Shown: positions 53,776-62,622, numbered from the stretch's first letter. The stretch: 64,000 nucleotides of DNA from Sphingopyxis lindanitolerans (GCF_002993885.1 NZ_CM009578.1:2750009-2814008), one strand, 5' to 3'. Notes: generated by a model not told the origin, from the sequence alone. Made by a program: numbers and translations.

Positions 53776-54947
53776 TTTCGTCCTCCGAACAATTGCCGCC
53801 CCGCCAGGTCGAGCATGATTTCCTCGCTGCCCCCGCCGATCGCGTTGACGCGGACTTCGCGGTAGATGCGTTCGACCTTGCTGCCGGTGATATAGGACGC
53901 GCCGCCAAGGATTTGCGCCGCTTCGCGGGCCACGGATTCGAGCATACGGGTCGCCTGGACCTTGAGCATCGCGAAATCGGCGGGGCGTGCCTTGTTTTCC
54001 TTAACCTGCCACGCGGCGAGGTCGACCCAGGCCTGCGTCGCCTCGATCTGGCGCTCCATGTCGGCGAGCTTGATGCGGATCGACTGGTGGCCGACAAGCG
54101 GCTTGCCGAAGGTTTCGCGGTTCTGCGCCCATTCGGCCGCTTCGGCCATCGCGACGCGGGCATAGGCGCAGCAGCCCATCGCCATGCCGAGCCGCTCGCT
54201 GTTGAAGTTGCGCATGATGCCGATGAAGCCGCCGTTTTCGGGGCCGATCAGGTTTGCGGCGGGGACGCGGACGTCGCCGAAGTGAATTGCGGCGGTGTCG
54301 CTGCATCGCCAGCCCATCTTGTCGAGCCGGGTGCGCTCGACGCCCGGCGCGTCCATCGCGATCAGCAGCAGCGAGATGCCCGCCGCGCCCGCCTCGCCGG
54401 TGCGCACGGCGCAAGTCAGCCAGTCGGCGCGCATGCCGCTGGTGATGAACATCTTGCCACCGTTGACGAGGTAGGAATCGCCATCCTTCACGGCGGTAGT
54501 TTTCAGATTGGCGACGTCGCTGCCGCCGCCCGCCTCGGTGATGCCGAGCGCGATGATCTTCTCGCCCGCCAGCACCGGCGGCGCGACGCGCTGTTTGAGT
54601 TCGTCGGAGCCCAGGGCAAGGATCGGCGGCAGGCCGATACCGTGCGTCATCAGCGAGGCGCCGAGCCCGCCCGCACCGACCGCGGCGAGTTCCTCGGTCA
54701 CGACGAGGCTGTGGAAATTGTCGAAGCCGGCGCTGTGCCCGCCATATTGCTCGGGATAGCGCAGCCCGAGGATGCCGGCCTCGGCGGCCTTCTTGTGCAG
54801 GCTCCTCGGCAGTTCGCCCTCGGCTTCCCAGCGGTCGATGTGGGGCGCGACCTCGCGCGCGACGAAGCGGCGGACGCTTTGCGCGAGCGCTTCGTGAGTG
54901 TCGTCATAATAAGGCGAACGCGCGCGCCAGTCGTCGAAAGCGGTCAT
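53772..54947 (-). CDS. acyl-CoA dehydrogenase family protein
   Basis: A 391-residue FAD enzyme. It has the ACD start (HEALAQSVRRFVAREVAPHID), IALGITEAGGGSDVA (FAD/substrate loop), the mid-domain VNGGKMFITSGMRADW and the C-terminal GGASYITGSKVERIYREVR. The catalytic Glu is likely the one in GGGSEEIMLD. The start at 54947 gives a family-length protein; a frame extends upstream through the promoter. A palindrome 21 bases upstream (54968-54981) may be its operator. It overlaps the amidohydrolase gene by four bases. Confidence 0.92.
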   Translation of the reverse strand: MTAFDDWRARSPYYDDTHEALAQSVRRFVAREVAPHIDRWEAEGELPRSLHKKAAEAGILGLRYPEQYGGHSAGFDNFHSLVVTEELAAVGAGGLGASLMTHGIGLPPILALGSDELKQRVAPPVLAGEKIIALGITEAGGGSDVANLKTTAVKDGDSYLVNGGKMFITSGMRADWLTCAVRTGEAGAAGISLLLIAMDAPGVERTRLDKMGWRCSDTAAIHFGDVRVPAANLIGPENGGFIGIMRNFNSERLGMAMGCCAYARVAMAEAAEWAQNRETFGKPLVGHQSIRIKLADMERQIEATQAWVDLAAWQVKENKARPADFAMLKVQATRMLESVAREAAQILGGASYITGSKVERIYREVRVNAIGGGSEEIMLDLAGRQLFGGRK

Positions 54948-54967
54948 GCCGCGATGCTGGGCCGGGG

Positions 54968-54981
54968 TGACGTGAACGTCA
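54968..54981. promoter_or_regulatory. palindromic operator upstream of acyl-CoA dehydrogenase
   Basis: TGACGT-GA-ACGTCA has perfect 6-base arms. It resembles, by memory of the family, the LiuR-type (MerR) sites with ACGT-N2-ACGT cores that control branched-chain amino acid and acyl-CoA genes in proteobacteria. It lies between the divergent acyl-CoA dehydrogenase and dipeptidase genes. A LiuR gene is not in the window. Confidence 0.4.
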
Positions 54982-55042
54982 AGCGGACTACGCTGGAAAT
55001 TTGCGCTCGATTTCCGCGTTCTGTCGCTTAAGGTCGCACGCC

Positions 55043-56314
55043 ATGACAAAATCGATCCTGCTCGCCGGCCTGGCCGCTTTCGCCCTCATCTCCGTCCCTG
55101 CTGCCGCGCAGCAATCGCCCGAGGCCGTCGCCGCAGCCGCGCTGAAAAAGGCGCCGGTGTTCGACGGGCACAATGACGTGCCGTGGGCGCTGCGCGAGCG
55201 CGTGCATAACATGATCAACGATTTCGATTTCCGCGACACGACCGACACCGCGCGGCCCGATGCGACCCCGCCGACGATCGCGATGCACACCGACATTCAG
55301 CGGCTGCGCAAGGGCCATGTCGGCGCGCAATTCTGGTCGGTCTTCGTCCCCGCCGATCCCGACGAGGCAAAGACGGTGCAGCAGACGCTCGAGCAGATCG
55401 ATGTGACCAAGCGGCTCGTGGCGCGCTATCCGAACGATCTGGCGCTCGCGACGAACAGCGCCGAGCTTGAAAAGGCGATGAAGGCAGGGAAGATCGCCGG
55501 GATGATCGGTATGGAGGGCGGCCATTCGATCGGCGGATCGCTCGCCGTGCTGCGCCAGATGTACGACCTCGGCGCGCGCTACATGACGCTGACGCACAGC
55601 CGGAACATCGCCTGGGCCGACAGCGCGACCGACGCGCCGGCGCATGATGGGCTCACCGATTTCGGGCTTCAGGTGGTGCGCGAGATGAACCGGATCGGGA
55701 TGATCGTCGATTTGAGCCATACGAGCGAGGCGACGATGAAGGATGCGCTCGCCGCGTCGAAGGCGCCGGTGATGTTCAGCCATTCGGGCGTGCGCGCGAT
55801 CAATCCGCACCCGCGCAACGTCCCCGACAGCGTGCTGCCGCTCGTCAAGGCGAACGGCGGGATCATCATGGTCGTGCTGCTGCCGAGCTTCCTCGACGCC
55901 GACGTCCGCGCCCAGGGCCTCGCGCGCACCGCCGAGCAGGCGCGGCTGAAGGCGATGTATCCGGGCGATCCCGCCGCGGCCGACGCGGGGCTCAAGGCGT
56001 GGGACGCGGGCCATCCGGTGCCGACGACGACTGTCGCGAAGGTGGCCGACCATATCGACCATATCCGCACGATGATCGGCGTCGATCATGTCGGGCTCGG
56101 CGGCGATTATGACGGGATGGATTCGGCGCCCGTCGGCATGGAGGATGTGTCGGGCTATCCCGCGCTCTTCACCGAACTGGCGAAACGCGGCTATTCGCAG
56201 GCCGATCTCGAAAAGATCGCCAGCGGCAACATGCTGCGGGTGCTGAAAGCGGTCGAGGCCTATGCCGCGAGCCAGAAGGGCCAGCCGCCGGTCGAAACGC
56301 CGGTGGCGGAGTAA
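55043..56314 (+). CDS. membrane dipeptidase (M19, renal dipeptidase-like), exported
   Basis: A 423-residue dizinc dipeptidase. The signal peptide ends at VPAAAQQ. The metal site is DGHNDVPWALRER, then MEGGHSIGG (bridging Glu and His), VDLSHTSEATMKDAL, FSHSGVRAI and LGGDYDGMD. The start at 55043 gives a regular signal peptide; upstream the frame opens only by chance. It probably cleaves dipeptides in the periplasm. Confidence 0.93.
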   Translation: MTKSILLAGLAAFALISVPAAAQQSPEAVAAAALKKAPVFDGHNDVPWALRERVHNMINDFDFRDTTDTARPDATPPTIAMHTDIQRLRKGHVGAQFWSVFVPADPDEAKTVQQTLEQIDVTKRLVARYPNDLALATNSAELEKAMKAGKIAGMIGMEGGHSIGGSLAVLRQMYDLGARYMTLTHSRNIAWADSATDAPAHDGLTDFGLQVVREMNRIGMIVDLSHTSEATMKDALAASKAPVMFSHSGVRAINPHPRNVPDSVLPLVKANGGIIMVVLLPSFLDADVRAQGLARTAEQARLKAMYPGDPAAADAGLKAWDAGHPVPTTTVAKVADHIDHIRTMIGVDHVGLGGDYDGMDSAPVGMEDVSGYPALFTELAKRGYSQADLEKIASGNMLRVLKAVEAYAASQKGQPPVETPVAE

Positions 56315-56320
56315 TCCGCC

Positions 56321-56737
56321 CTATCCCGGTTTTCTCGCAAACGGCCAATCCACTGCGCCGCTGGCCCACAGCGCCCACCAGATGATCAGCGGCTGCGCGG
56401 CGAGGCGCGGGCCGTGATACCACCAGCCCAGCGTTTCGCCGCCGATCGCCACATGCGCGAAGGCGTGGTGGAAATTGGCGGGCCAGACGCACAGCGCGTA
56501 GAGCGCGAGGCCCCATCCCGCGGCCTGGCGCAGGCGCGGGATCATCAGCCCGAGCGCGCCCGCCAGTTCGGCGACTCCGGTCGCGGCGACGACGAAAGCG
56601 GGCTGCGGCACCCACGACGGGGTGATCGCGAGGAACGGCGCCGGGGTCGTGAGGTGGCGATAGCCCGCATAGCCATAAGCGAGCGTGAGCAGCCAGCGCA
56701 GCGCGGTGCGCCCAAACCCGGCGGCGCGCGTTTTCAC
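56321..56737 (-). CDS. DoxX family membrane protein
   Basis: A 138-residue protein with four hydrophobic segments: ALRWLLTLAYGYAGYRHL, AFVVAATGVAELAGALGLMIP, AAGWGLALYALCVWPANF and PLIIWWALWASGAVDW. This matches the DoxX/DoxD-like family. It overlaps the ferredoxin-NADP reductase gene by four bases, so a redox-linked role in the membrane is possible. Confidence 0.85.
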   Translation of the reverse strand: MKTRAAGFGRTALRWLLTLAYGYAGYRHLTTPAPFLAITPSWVPQPAFVVAATGVAELAGALGLMIPRLRQAAGWGLALYALCVWPANFHHAFAHVAIGGETLGWWYHGPRLAAQPLIIWWALWASGAVDWPFARKPG

Positions 56738-58026
56738 CGCCCGATCGCGGCGAGCATCGCCTCGATGCTGGTGAATTTCTCGCGCGGATTGCCATCGATC
56801 GCCGCGGCGACCTCGGCCGCCTCGATCCGGCGCCAGTCGCGAAAGGTGACCGGCGCGACGCCGCGGCTCGCGAGCAGCGCGTCGAGTCCCGATCGCCCCA
56901 TCCTGGCGGCGCCGCGGCCGATGTCGTCGAGCACCATTTCGGCGATTCGCGCGCCATCGGGCTTGTTGGTGCCGATCGTCCCCGACGGCCCGCGCCGCGC
57001 CCAGCCGACGGCATAAAGGCCGGGCAGGATGCGCCCCTCGTCGCTCGCGAAGCGGCCGCGGCCATGTTCATAAGGCACGCCGGGGATCGGCGGAGTCTGA
57101 TAGCCGATGCAGCTCACGACCAGCCCCGCCTCGATCGCATAGGTCTCGCCGGTGCCGTGGCTGCGCAGGTCTGCGTCGAGCGTCGTGCGTTCGACGATGA
57201 CCCGCTGGACGCGGCCATCCCCCTCGATCGCGACGGGCATGGCGAAGAAATCGAAATCGATCGTCACCGGTTTGGCGACGGGGTTGGCCGCGAAACCGCG
57301 GAGGTGCGTCACCGACTTGCGCATGCCGGGTTCGAGCATCGCATCGTCGCCTTCGGGCGGCAGGTCGGCGGGATCGACGCGGGGAGCGGCGCGCTCGAGA
57401 TGGCCGAGTTCGCCAAGCTCCTTGGGCGTCATCGCGATCTGGTGCGGGCCGCGGCGACCGAGGATGTGGACCTCGCGCACCGCGCTTGCCGCCAGCGCAT
57501 CGCGGGCATGGGCGACGATGTCGCTGCCCGCGAATTCGGCCGGGGCCTTGGCGAGGATGCGCGCGACGTCGAGCGCGACATTGCCGTTGCCGATCACCAC
57601 CACGCCCGGTGCGTCGAGCAGCGGGTCGAGGCCCGCGAAATCGGGGTGGCCGTTGTACCAGCCGACGAAGGCGGCGCTGCCGATCACCCCCGGCAGGTCG
57701 GCGCCGGGGATGGTGAGCGGCCGGTCGTGCGGCGCGCCGGTTGCGAGGATGACCGCGTCGTAAAGGCCGGTGAGTTCGTCGATGCTGACGTCGCCGCCGA
57801 CCGAGACATGGCCGACGAAGCGGACATTGTCGGTCAGTGCGACGCCCTCGTACCGGCGCGACACCGCCTTGATCGACTGGTGGTCGGGGGCAACGCCGGT
57901 GCGGATCAGGCCATAGGGGACGGGGAGCCGGTCGATAACGTCGATCGCGATATCGTCCGCCTTTTGCAGCGCTTCGGCGGTATAATATCCCGCCGGACCC
58001 GACCCGACGATCGCGACATGACGCAT
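56734..58026 (-). CDS. FAD-dependent ferredoxin-NADP+ reductase (FprA/adrenodoxin reductase-like)
   Basis: A 430-residue flavoprotein reductase. FAD motif VAIVGSGPAGYYTAEALQ, PVPYGLIRTGVAPDHQSIKAV, the NADP fold VVVIGNGNVALDVARIL, and GWARRGPSGTIGTNKPDG are all typical of the adrenodoxin reductase/FprA class. It transfers electrons from NADPH to ferredoxin. The start at 58026 is the first Met of the conserved region; the frame is open to 58152. Confidence 0.93.
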   Translation of the reverse strand: MRHVAIVGSGPAGYYTAEALQKADDIAIDVIDRLPVPYGLIRTGVAPDHQSIKAVSRRYEGVALTDNVRFVGHVSVGGDVSIDELTGLYDAVILATGAPHDRPLTIPGADLPGVIGSAAFVGWYNGHPDFAGLDPLLDAPGVVVIGNGNVALDVARILAKAPAEFAGSDIVAHARDALAASAVREVHILGRRGPHQIAMTPKELGELGHLERAAPRVDPADLPPEGDDAMLEPGMRKSVTHLRGFAANPVAKPVTIDFDFFAMPVAIEGDGRVQRVIVERTTLDADLRSHGTGETYAIEAGLVVSCIGYQTPPIPGVPYEHGRGRFASDEGRILPGLYAVGWARRGPSGTIGTNKPDGARIAEMVLDDIGRGAARMGRSGLDALLASRGVAPVTFRDWRRIEAAEVAAAIDGNPREKFTSIEAMLAAIGR

Positions 58027-58211
58027 CAGTCCACCTCCATGAACGGGCGCCTGCGCCGGGACGCGGCCCCTTTTATCATGGCGCGATGCTAGCGGCGAAA
58101 TGCGCCAGAGCAAGCGGGCTGTTTTTTCGGCACCTTTCCCCCGAGTCGTCACAGCGTCACAGTCAGACCCCCTTGACCCGCGCTAATCCGCCGCTTATTG
58201 GCCCCCGCTCC

Positions 58212-58285
58212 TGCCCCGTCGTCTAATGGTAAGACTACGGATTCTGATTCCGTCTATCGAGGTTCGAATCCTCGCGGGGCATCCA
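58212..58285 (+). tRNA. tRNA-Gln (anticodon CTG)
   Basis: A full cloverleaf: acceptor TGCCCCG (58212-58218) pairs with CGGGGCA (58275-58281); the anticodon stem ACGGA/TCCGT encloses TTCTGAT, so the anticodon is CTG, reading CAG; T arm is CGAGG-TTCGAAT-CCTCG. The 3' CCA (58283-58285) is encoded after a T discriminator. In alphaproteobacteria it is usually charged through Glu-tRNA(Gln) and GatCAB. No att-like duplication or integrase is near. Confidence 0.95.
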
Positions 58286-58445
58286 TGGCTTTCCAATAAA
58301 TTTCGGGATTTACGACCTTTTGTGGGTGGCATGCTCCCTGCTGCCGCATCCCGGTCCAGAGGGCACCCGCTCGCGGGTTCGGGATGCTTCCGAAGGAAAT
58401 ATACGGACCTTCAGCTTCGATCCGGGGCGGAGCGGGGCGGCTATC

Positions 58446-59429
58446 CTATTCGCGGCCGCAGGCGGCCAGGCGCTCGCGGGCGGATGCCGCCTGGCGCATG
58501 ATGTTGGCGACAAGGTCGGTACAGGTCGGAATATCGTGGATCAGCGCCTGGCTTTGGCCGCTGGTCCAGATGCCGCCATCGACATCGCCGCCCGCCAGCA
58601 CATTCTCGCGCCCGCGCACGCCCGCCATCAAATGCTTGACGTCGTCGAAGGTCTTGGTCGGATCGCGCTGAATTTCGGCGACCTCGACCGACACCGCGTT
58701 CCTCGCGACGCGCGCGGTGTTGCGCAGCGACCGGCCGACGAGCACGGTGTCGAGTTCGTTCGCCTCGACGATGCGCTGCTTCACATTGGCGTGTATCCTT
58801 GCCTCGACCGTCGCGCAAAAGCGCGTGCCCATGTTGACCGCGTCGGCGCCGAGCGCGAGCGCGGCGACCAGGCTGCGCCCGTCGGCCATCCCGCCCGAGG
58901 CGATGATCGGCGTGTCGGGGAGCGCGTCGACCGTCGCGGGCAGCAGCACGACGAGCCCGACATCGTCCTCGCCCGGATGTCCGGCGCATTCGAAGCCGTC
59001 GATGCTGATCACGTCGACGCCCTTTCGCACCGCCGACACCGAGTGACGGACCGAGGTGCATTTGTGGATGACCTTGACCCCCTCTTCCTTGAAGCGCGGC
59101 AGATGGTCGGTCGGGGCGCGGCCCGCGGTCTCGACGATCTTGATCCCGCTCGCGATGATCGCTTCGCGATAATCGTCATAGGGGATGGGATTGATCGACG
59201 GCAGCAGCGTCAGATTGACGCCGAAGGGCTTGTCGGTAAGCTTTCGCGTTGCCTCGATCTCGTCGAACAGCGCCTGGCCGGTGGGATACATGTGCGCGGT
59301 GATGAAACCCAGCGCGCCCGCATTGGCGACCGCGGCAACGAGTTCGCCATAGCCCACGCCGGTCATCCCGCCCATGACGATCGGGGTCTCGATATCGAAC
59401 ATCTCGGTGATACGTGTCTTGAAAGCCAT
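58446..59429 (-). CDS. nitronate monooxygenase family flavoprotein
   Basis: A 327-residue FMN TIM barrel. Start TPIVMGGMTGVGYGELVAAV, PFGVNLTLLPSI, ISIDGFECAGHPGEDDVG with the catalytic His candidate, and ASGGMADGRSLVAALALGADAVNMGTRF with the phosphate-binding loop are all typical of 2-nitropropane dioxygenase-like (NMO) enzymes. It may also be an enoyl-type reductase relative; activity is not decided by the sequence. Confidence 0.92.
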   Translation of the reverse strand: MAFKTRITEMFDIETPIVMGGMTGVGYGELVAAVANAGALGFITAHMYPTGQALFDEIEATRKLTDKPFGVNLTLLPSINPIPYDDYREAIIASGIKIVETAGRAPTDHLPRFKEEGVKVIHKCTSVRHSVSAVRKGVDVISIDGFECAGHPGEDDVGLVVLLPATVDALPDTPIIASGGMADGRSLVAALALGADAVNMGTRFCATVEARIHANVKQRIVEANELDTVLVGRSLRNTARVARNAVSVEVAEIQRDPTKTFDDVKHLMAGVRGRENVLAGGDVDGGIWTSGQSQALIHDIPTCTDLVANIMRQAASARERLAACGRE

Positions 59430-59688
59430 GGTCTTTTTCCTCGATTGCGGGCAACGCTCCTGTCCCTATAGCGAGCCTTGGCATTTCGGCGCGGATTTTT
59501 CGGGGCGCCTCCATCGATTCGCGCCTGTTCGCGCAACGGGTGATCGCGGGGCAGCCCGTTGCCCGACCCCGTTCGTCCAAGCCGAGTTGAAAAACCGCTT
59601 GGTCGGATGGACCTCCTACACGCCCGCGCCCTCCGTCTTTTGGAACGGCGATTGCTTCGTTGAAATCGTCGCTGCGCGTCGGACGCAG

Positions 59689-59721
59689 CAATCCAGGGCG
59701 GTCGTAAACCGCCCTGGATTG
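59689..59721 (-). terminator. strong hairpin after glycine-rich gene
   Basis: A perfect 14-bp stem, CAATCCAGGGCGGT (59689-59702) with its complement (59708-59721), loop CGTAA, 23 bases after the stop of the glycine-rich gene on the minus strand. There is no clear T run, so it may also stabilise the mRNA end. It is the main structure in the 314-base gap 59430-59743; I see no gene in the rest. Confidence 0.65.
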
Positions 59722-59743
59722 TCTTGCTGGTTGGATCCTGGCC

Positions 59744-60661
59744 TTAGTCGTTGCGGTTATCGTTGCGTTCGATGCGGCCGCTTCGCTGCGTCGTCTGCGA
59801 TGTGGGTCCGGTTGCCGGCCGGCTTGCCTCATCCTGCTGCGCGGCCGCATCCTTGAGCTGCCCCTTGGTCATCCCGGTGACGAGCACGTCGCCCGACCCC
59901 GCGAAGCTGGCGGCGGGAAGCGTCGCGACGCGGTTTCCGACTTCGACCGTGACGGCTTGGACGACGCCGCGGCCGGTCTGGCGCAGATTCTGCACATGGC
60001 CGATCACCTTGCCGCGTGCGTCGGTAACCGCCATGCCGGGTGCGACCGCGAACATGCCGCTGCCGCTTGCCGCGCCGCTGCCGGCGGCGGCGAGCTGGCC
60101 GAGGGCGCCCTGGAAGCTGCCGGTGGCCGAACCGGCGCCATGCGTGGTGCCCGAGAGACCCGAGGCCGCGCTGCCCGCCTGATCGCCGAGATTTCCGACC
60201 GCACCGCGCGCAGTGCCGGTGGCGGTCGAGGCAGAGCCCTGCACGGCGCCGACCGCACCGCGCGCGGTCTGATCGACGACGTCGGTGCCGACCGCCTGCG
60301 CGTCGAGGCTGCCGTTGCCCGAAGCGCCGCCCGAGCCGTTGGCGTTTCCGCCGACGGCGTCGCCGAGCAGGTCGCCATTGCCATTCGCCGAGCCCTTGCC
60401 GTTCGCGCTGCCCTTGCCGTGCACCCGGCCCGAGCGGCGATCGACATTCGCCTCGCCGTGGCCCGAGCCGGTCAGGTCGCCCGTGCTGCCGAGGGTGCCG
60501 CCGATCGGACCGGTCGGGTTGCCGAGCGTGCCGCCCAACGTGCCGCCGAGACCGCCGGCAAGACCGCCGCCGCCACCGAGCAACTGCGCCGCGGCGGGCG
60601 CCGAAAAGGCCATGGCCGATGCGGCGAGCGCGAGGGCCGAAATGAAAATGCGATGTGTCAT
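59744..60661 (-). CDS. secreted glycine-rich protein, ECF regulon member candidate
   Basis: A 305-residue exported protein. The signal peptide ends at APAAAQLL. Then ~200 residues are Gly/Ala/Ser/Asn-rich with near-repeats (GGTLGGTLGNPTGPIGGTLG; SANGKGSANGNGD; GTARGAVGNLGDQAG), likely flexible. The last ~100 residues fold as a small barrel-like domain (VAPGMAVTDARGKVIGHVQNL ... VTVEVGNRVATLPAASF), similar to PRC-barrel. Function unknown; perhaps an envelope or surface protein. The start at 60661 has AGGAGCAGGA upstream, and a GGAAG-N17-CGTT promoter lies 49-74 bases upstream. Confidence 0.8.
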   Translation of the reverse strand: MTHRIFISALALAASAMAFSAPAAAQLLGGGGGLAGGLGGTLGGTLGNPTGPIGGTLGSTGDLTGSGHGEANVDRRSGRVHGKGSANGKGSANGNGDLLGDAVGGNANGSGGASGNGSLDAQAVGTDVVDQTARGAVGAVQGSASTATGTARGAVGNLGDQAGSAASGLSGTTHGAGSATGSFQGALGQLAAAGSGAASGSGMFAVAPGMAVTDARGKVIGHVQNLRQTGRGVVQAVTVEVGNRVATLPAASFAGSGDVLVTGMTKGQLKDAAAQQDEASRPATGPTSQTTQRSGRIERNDNRND

Positions 60662-60709
60662 CGTCCTGCTCCTGAGGTTGCGGCCCCGAGGGGGTGGGCC
60701 TGGGGAGAG

Positions 60710-60735
60710 AACGACGGGGCGTTCGATTTTCTTCC
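60710..60735 (-). promoter_or_regulatory. ECF-type promoter of the glycine-rich gene
   Basis: On the minus strand GGAAG (60731-60735), 17 bases, then CGTT (60710-60713). The longer form GGAAGAAA-N14-CGTT is shared with both strands of the site at 62080-62111. ECF promoters have GGAAC-like -35 and CGT -10 elements. The expected start of transcription is near 60703. Confidence 0.6.
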
Positions 60736-60753
60736 GAAAAAATTCGACCGGCG

Positions 60754-62022
60754 TCAGCGCCCGCCGCACGCGCCGCAGATCAGGCCGTGACCATAGACTT
60801 TGTCGCGACCCTTTTTGCCGAGATCGAGCGCCTCCATGACGAGGGCGGCGACGGCGGGGCCGATGGCTTCGATCGAGGGCGCGGGATAGTGAAGCGCAAG
60901 CCGGCCCGCGACGAGCGGCGCCGCGAAAGAGGTGCCGCGCAGCCGGTCGGCGGAATTCACGCCGGTTGCCGCCAGCACCGCGTCCCCAGGCGCCGCGAAG
61001 TCGATGTGGAGCGCACGCCCCGCCTCGGGAAGCGCGCGGCCTTTCGCATCGACCCCCGTCACCGCGAATACACCGGGATAGGATGCCGGATAGGCGGGCG
61101 GCGCGGCGGGGCCGTCGTTGCCGACCGCCGCGACGATCAGCATCCCGCGCTGTCGCGCTCGCGTCACCGCAGCCGCAAGCAGCCTGTTGTCGGGGCCGAC
61201 GAGGCTGATCGTCGTCACCGCGACGCCGCTCTCCACCAGCCAGCCCAGCGCGCGGGCGATCGCACTCGCATTGCCGCCCGCAGGGTCGGTGCCATAGACA
61301 TCGGCGGCGAGCAGGCGTCGTCCGGGCGCGGCACCCCGCACCGGTCCGTTCCCGACGAGCAGCGAGGCGATGGCCGTCCCGTGGCGGCTCGCCGACGGCG
61401 CCCCCGTCGCAAAGCCGCGCTGCTCCACGCGCCCCGCGATCGATGGATGCGCGGCGACGCCGCCGTCGATCAGGCCGAGCTTTGCCGCGCCGCCGCCCGT
61501 GGCCGTCGCGAGTGCGGCCTGCGGCAATGCCCCGCCCGGGCCGCTGGCGAAATAGAGATTGTCGACATCGATCCCGGCGTCGGGGAGAAGCTTTGCCAGT
61601 TGCTTGCGCGCGCGCGTCAGGCTGCGCCCCTTCGGGACGTGAAAGCGCGCGATATCGAGGTCGAGCCCCGCGATATATTCGCGGTCGAGCAGGGCAAAGC
61701 CTGCCTCGCCCGCGCGCGCGATCATCGCCGCGTCGATCCCGCTCGCGACGAGGATGCCGCGCACCGCGGGCTCACCGCGTTCGTCGAGTTCGATGCTTTC
61801 GCGATGGCCGCGCAACAGCGCGGTGATCCGGTCGAGCCGAATCTGCGGCAGTCTGTCCACCGCCGAAATCAAGGGTTCGGTATTCAGGTCGGGCCATTGC
61901 GGCAAACTGCGCGCGGCGTCGGGGATCTGGACTTGCGGCAAGGCAAGCTGCGCGTCCGCGCGTGGCCCGATCCCGGCGAGCAGGAGGCAAAGCGTCGTCA
62001 GCAGGGCAGTCCAGAGTCTCAT
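60754..62022 (-). CDS. S8 family subtilisin-like serine protease, exported
   Basis: A 422-residue exported protease. The signal peptide ends at RADAQLAL. The triad is Asp in LGLIDGGV, His in ASRHGTAIASLL and Ser in RGTSFAAPLVAG; the oxyanion Asn is in AAVGNDGP. Residues ~30-190 before it are a probable prodomain (DLDIARFHVPKGRSLTRARK). The last Cys pair is CGAC. It is divergent from the ECF sigma gene, with a symmetric promoter-like palindrome between. In similar loci such proteases are ECF targets. Confidence 0.92.
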   Translation of the reverse strand: MRLWTALLTTLCLLLAGIGPRADAQLALPQVQIPDAARSLPQWPDLNTEPLISAVDRLPQIRLDRITALLRGHRESIELDERGEPAVRGILVASGIDAAMIARAGEAGFALLDREYIAGLDLDIARFHVPKGRSLTRARKQLAKLLPDAGIDVDNLYFASGPGGALPQAALATATGGGAAKLGLIDGGVAAHPSIAGRVEQRGFATGAPSASRHGTAIASLLVGNGPVRGAAPGRRLLAADVYGTDPAGGNASAIARALGWLVESGVAVTTISLVGPDNRLLAAAVTRARQRGMLIVAAVGNDGPAAPPAYPASYPGVFAVTGVDAKGRALPEAGRALHIDFAAPGDAVLAATGVNSADRLRGTSFAAPLVAGRLALHYPAPSIEAIGPAVAALVMEALDLGKKGRDKVYGHGLICGACGGR

Positions 62023-62079
62023 CGCACCTCTCGCAAGGATCGCCCGCGGGCGCCGTCCCGGAAAAATTTAGCATGTTGC

Positions 62080-62111
62080 GGAAGAAACGATAGAAGGCTG
62101 TCGTTTCTTCC
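62080..62111. promoter_or_regulatory. palindromic bidirectional ECF promoter
   Basis: GGAAGAAACGA (62080-62090) and TCGTTTCTTCC (62101-62111) are perfect 11-base inverted copies around 10 bases. Because of the symmetry, each strand reads GGAAG-N17-CGTT. The plus strand points to the sigma gene (CGTT at 62102-62105, ATG at 62134) and the minus strand to the protease gene (CGTT complement at 62086-62089, ATG at 62022). Both give normal leader lengths. Confidence 0.65.
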
Positions 62112-62133
62112 TCGGACAATCGAAAAGGCGACA

Positions 62134-62622
62134 ATGCGCTTTGAAGAGGAACTGGTCGAGCTGCTGCCCCGTCTGCGCCGTTTCGCGCGCGGGCTGGCGC
62201 AGGGCGCCAGCGACGCCGACGACCTGTGCCAGGCGGCGATCGAACGCGCCCTGAAATCGCGCGAACAATGGCAAGATGGAACGAGACTGGACAGTTGGAT
62301 GTACCGCATCACCCGCAATCTCTGGATCGACGAGCGCCGCGCGGCCGGTCGGCGCGGCATTCACACGCCGATCGACGAGGCCGCGACGCAGGTCGCGGGC
62401 GACGGCGCCGCCGAGGTCGAGGCGGGAGCGCTGCGCGGCGATGTCGATGGCGCGATGGCCCGGCTTCCCGACGAGCAGCGCGAGGTGGTGATGCTCGTTC
62501 TGGTCGAAGGCTATGCCTATCGCGAGGCGGCCGAGATTCTGGAGGTGCCGATCGGCACCGTCACCTCACGTCTGGCGCGCGGCCGGGAGACGCTGATGCA
62601 TTTGCTGGGAGAGGCGGCATGA
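62134..62622 (+). CDS. ECF-type RNA polymerase sigma factor
   Basis: A 162-residue sigma-70 family factor with regions 2 and 4 only. Region 2 contains GASDADDLCQAAIERAL and SWMYRITRNLWIDERRAAGR; region 4 contains LPDEQREVVMLVLVEGYAYREAAEILEVPIGTVTSRLARGRETL. The ATG at 62134 follows AAAAGGCGAC; the frame is open for 1.4 kb upstream but that lies antisense to the protease gene. It is followed by an anti-sigma gene with a four-base overlap. Confidence 0.93.
   Translation: MRFEEELVELLPRLRRFARGLAQGASDADDLCQAAIERALKSREQWQDGTRLDSWMYRITRNLWIDERRAAGRRGIHTPIDEAATQVAGDGAAEVEAGALRGDVDGAMARLPDEQREVVMLVLVEGYAYREAAEILEVPIGTVTSRLARGRETLMHLLGEAA

Noticed and set aside
58212..58445. tRNA-Gln as an integration site for a mobile island
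   Set aside because: No integrase, no repeated tRNA 3' end and no change in composition on either side.
59640..59675. EcfG general-stress promoter (GGAAC ... CGTT) in the gap before the nitronate monooxygenase gene
   Set aside because: The GGAAC and CGTT found there are only 11 bases apart, too close for an ECF promoter.
60694..62133. A 480-residue N-terminal extension of the ECF sigma factor
   Set aside because: The extension is antisense to the S8 protease gene; the ATG at 62134 has a ribosome site and gives the normal ECF length.
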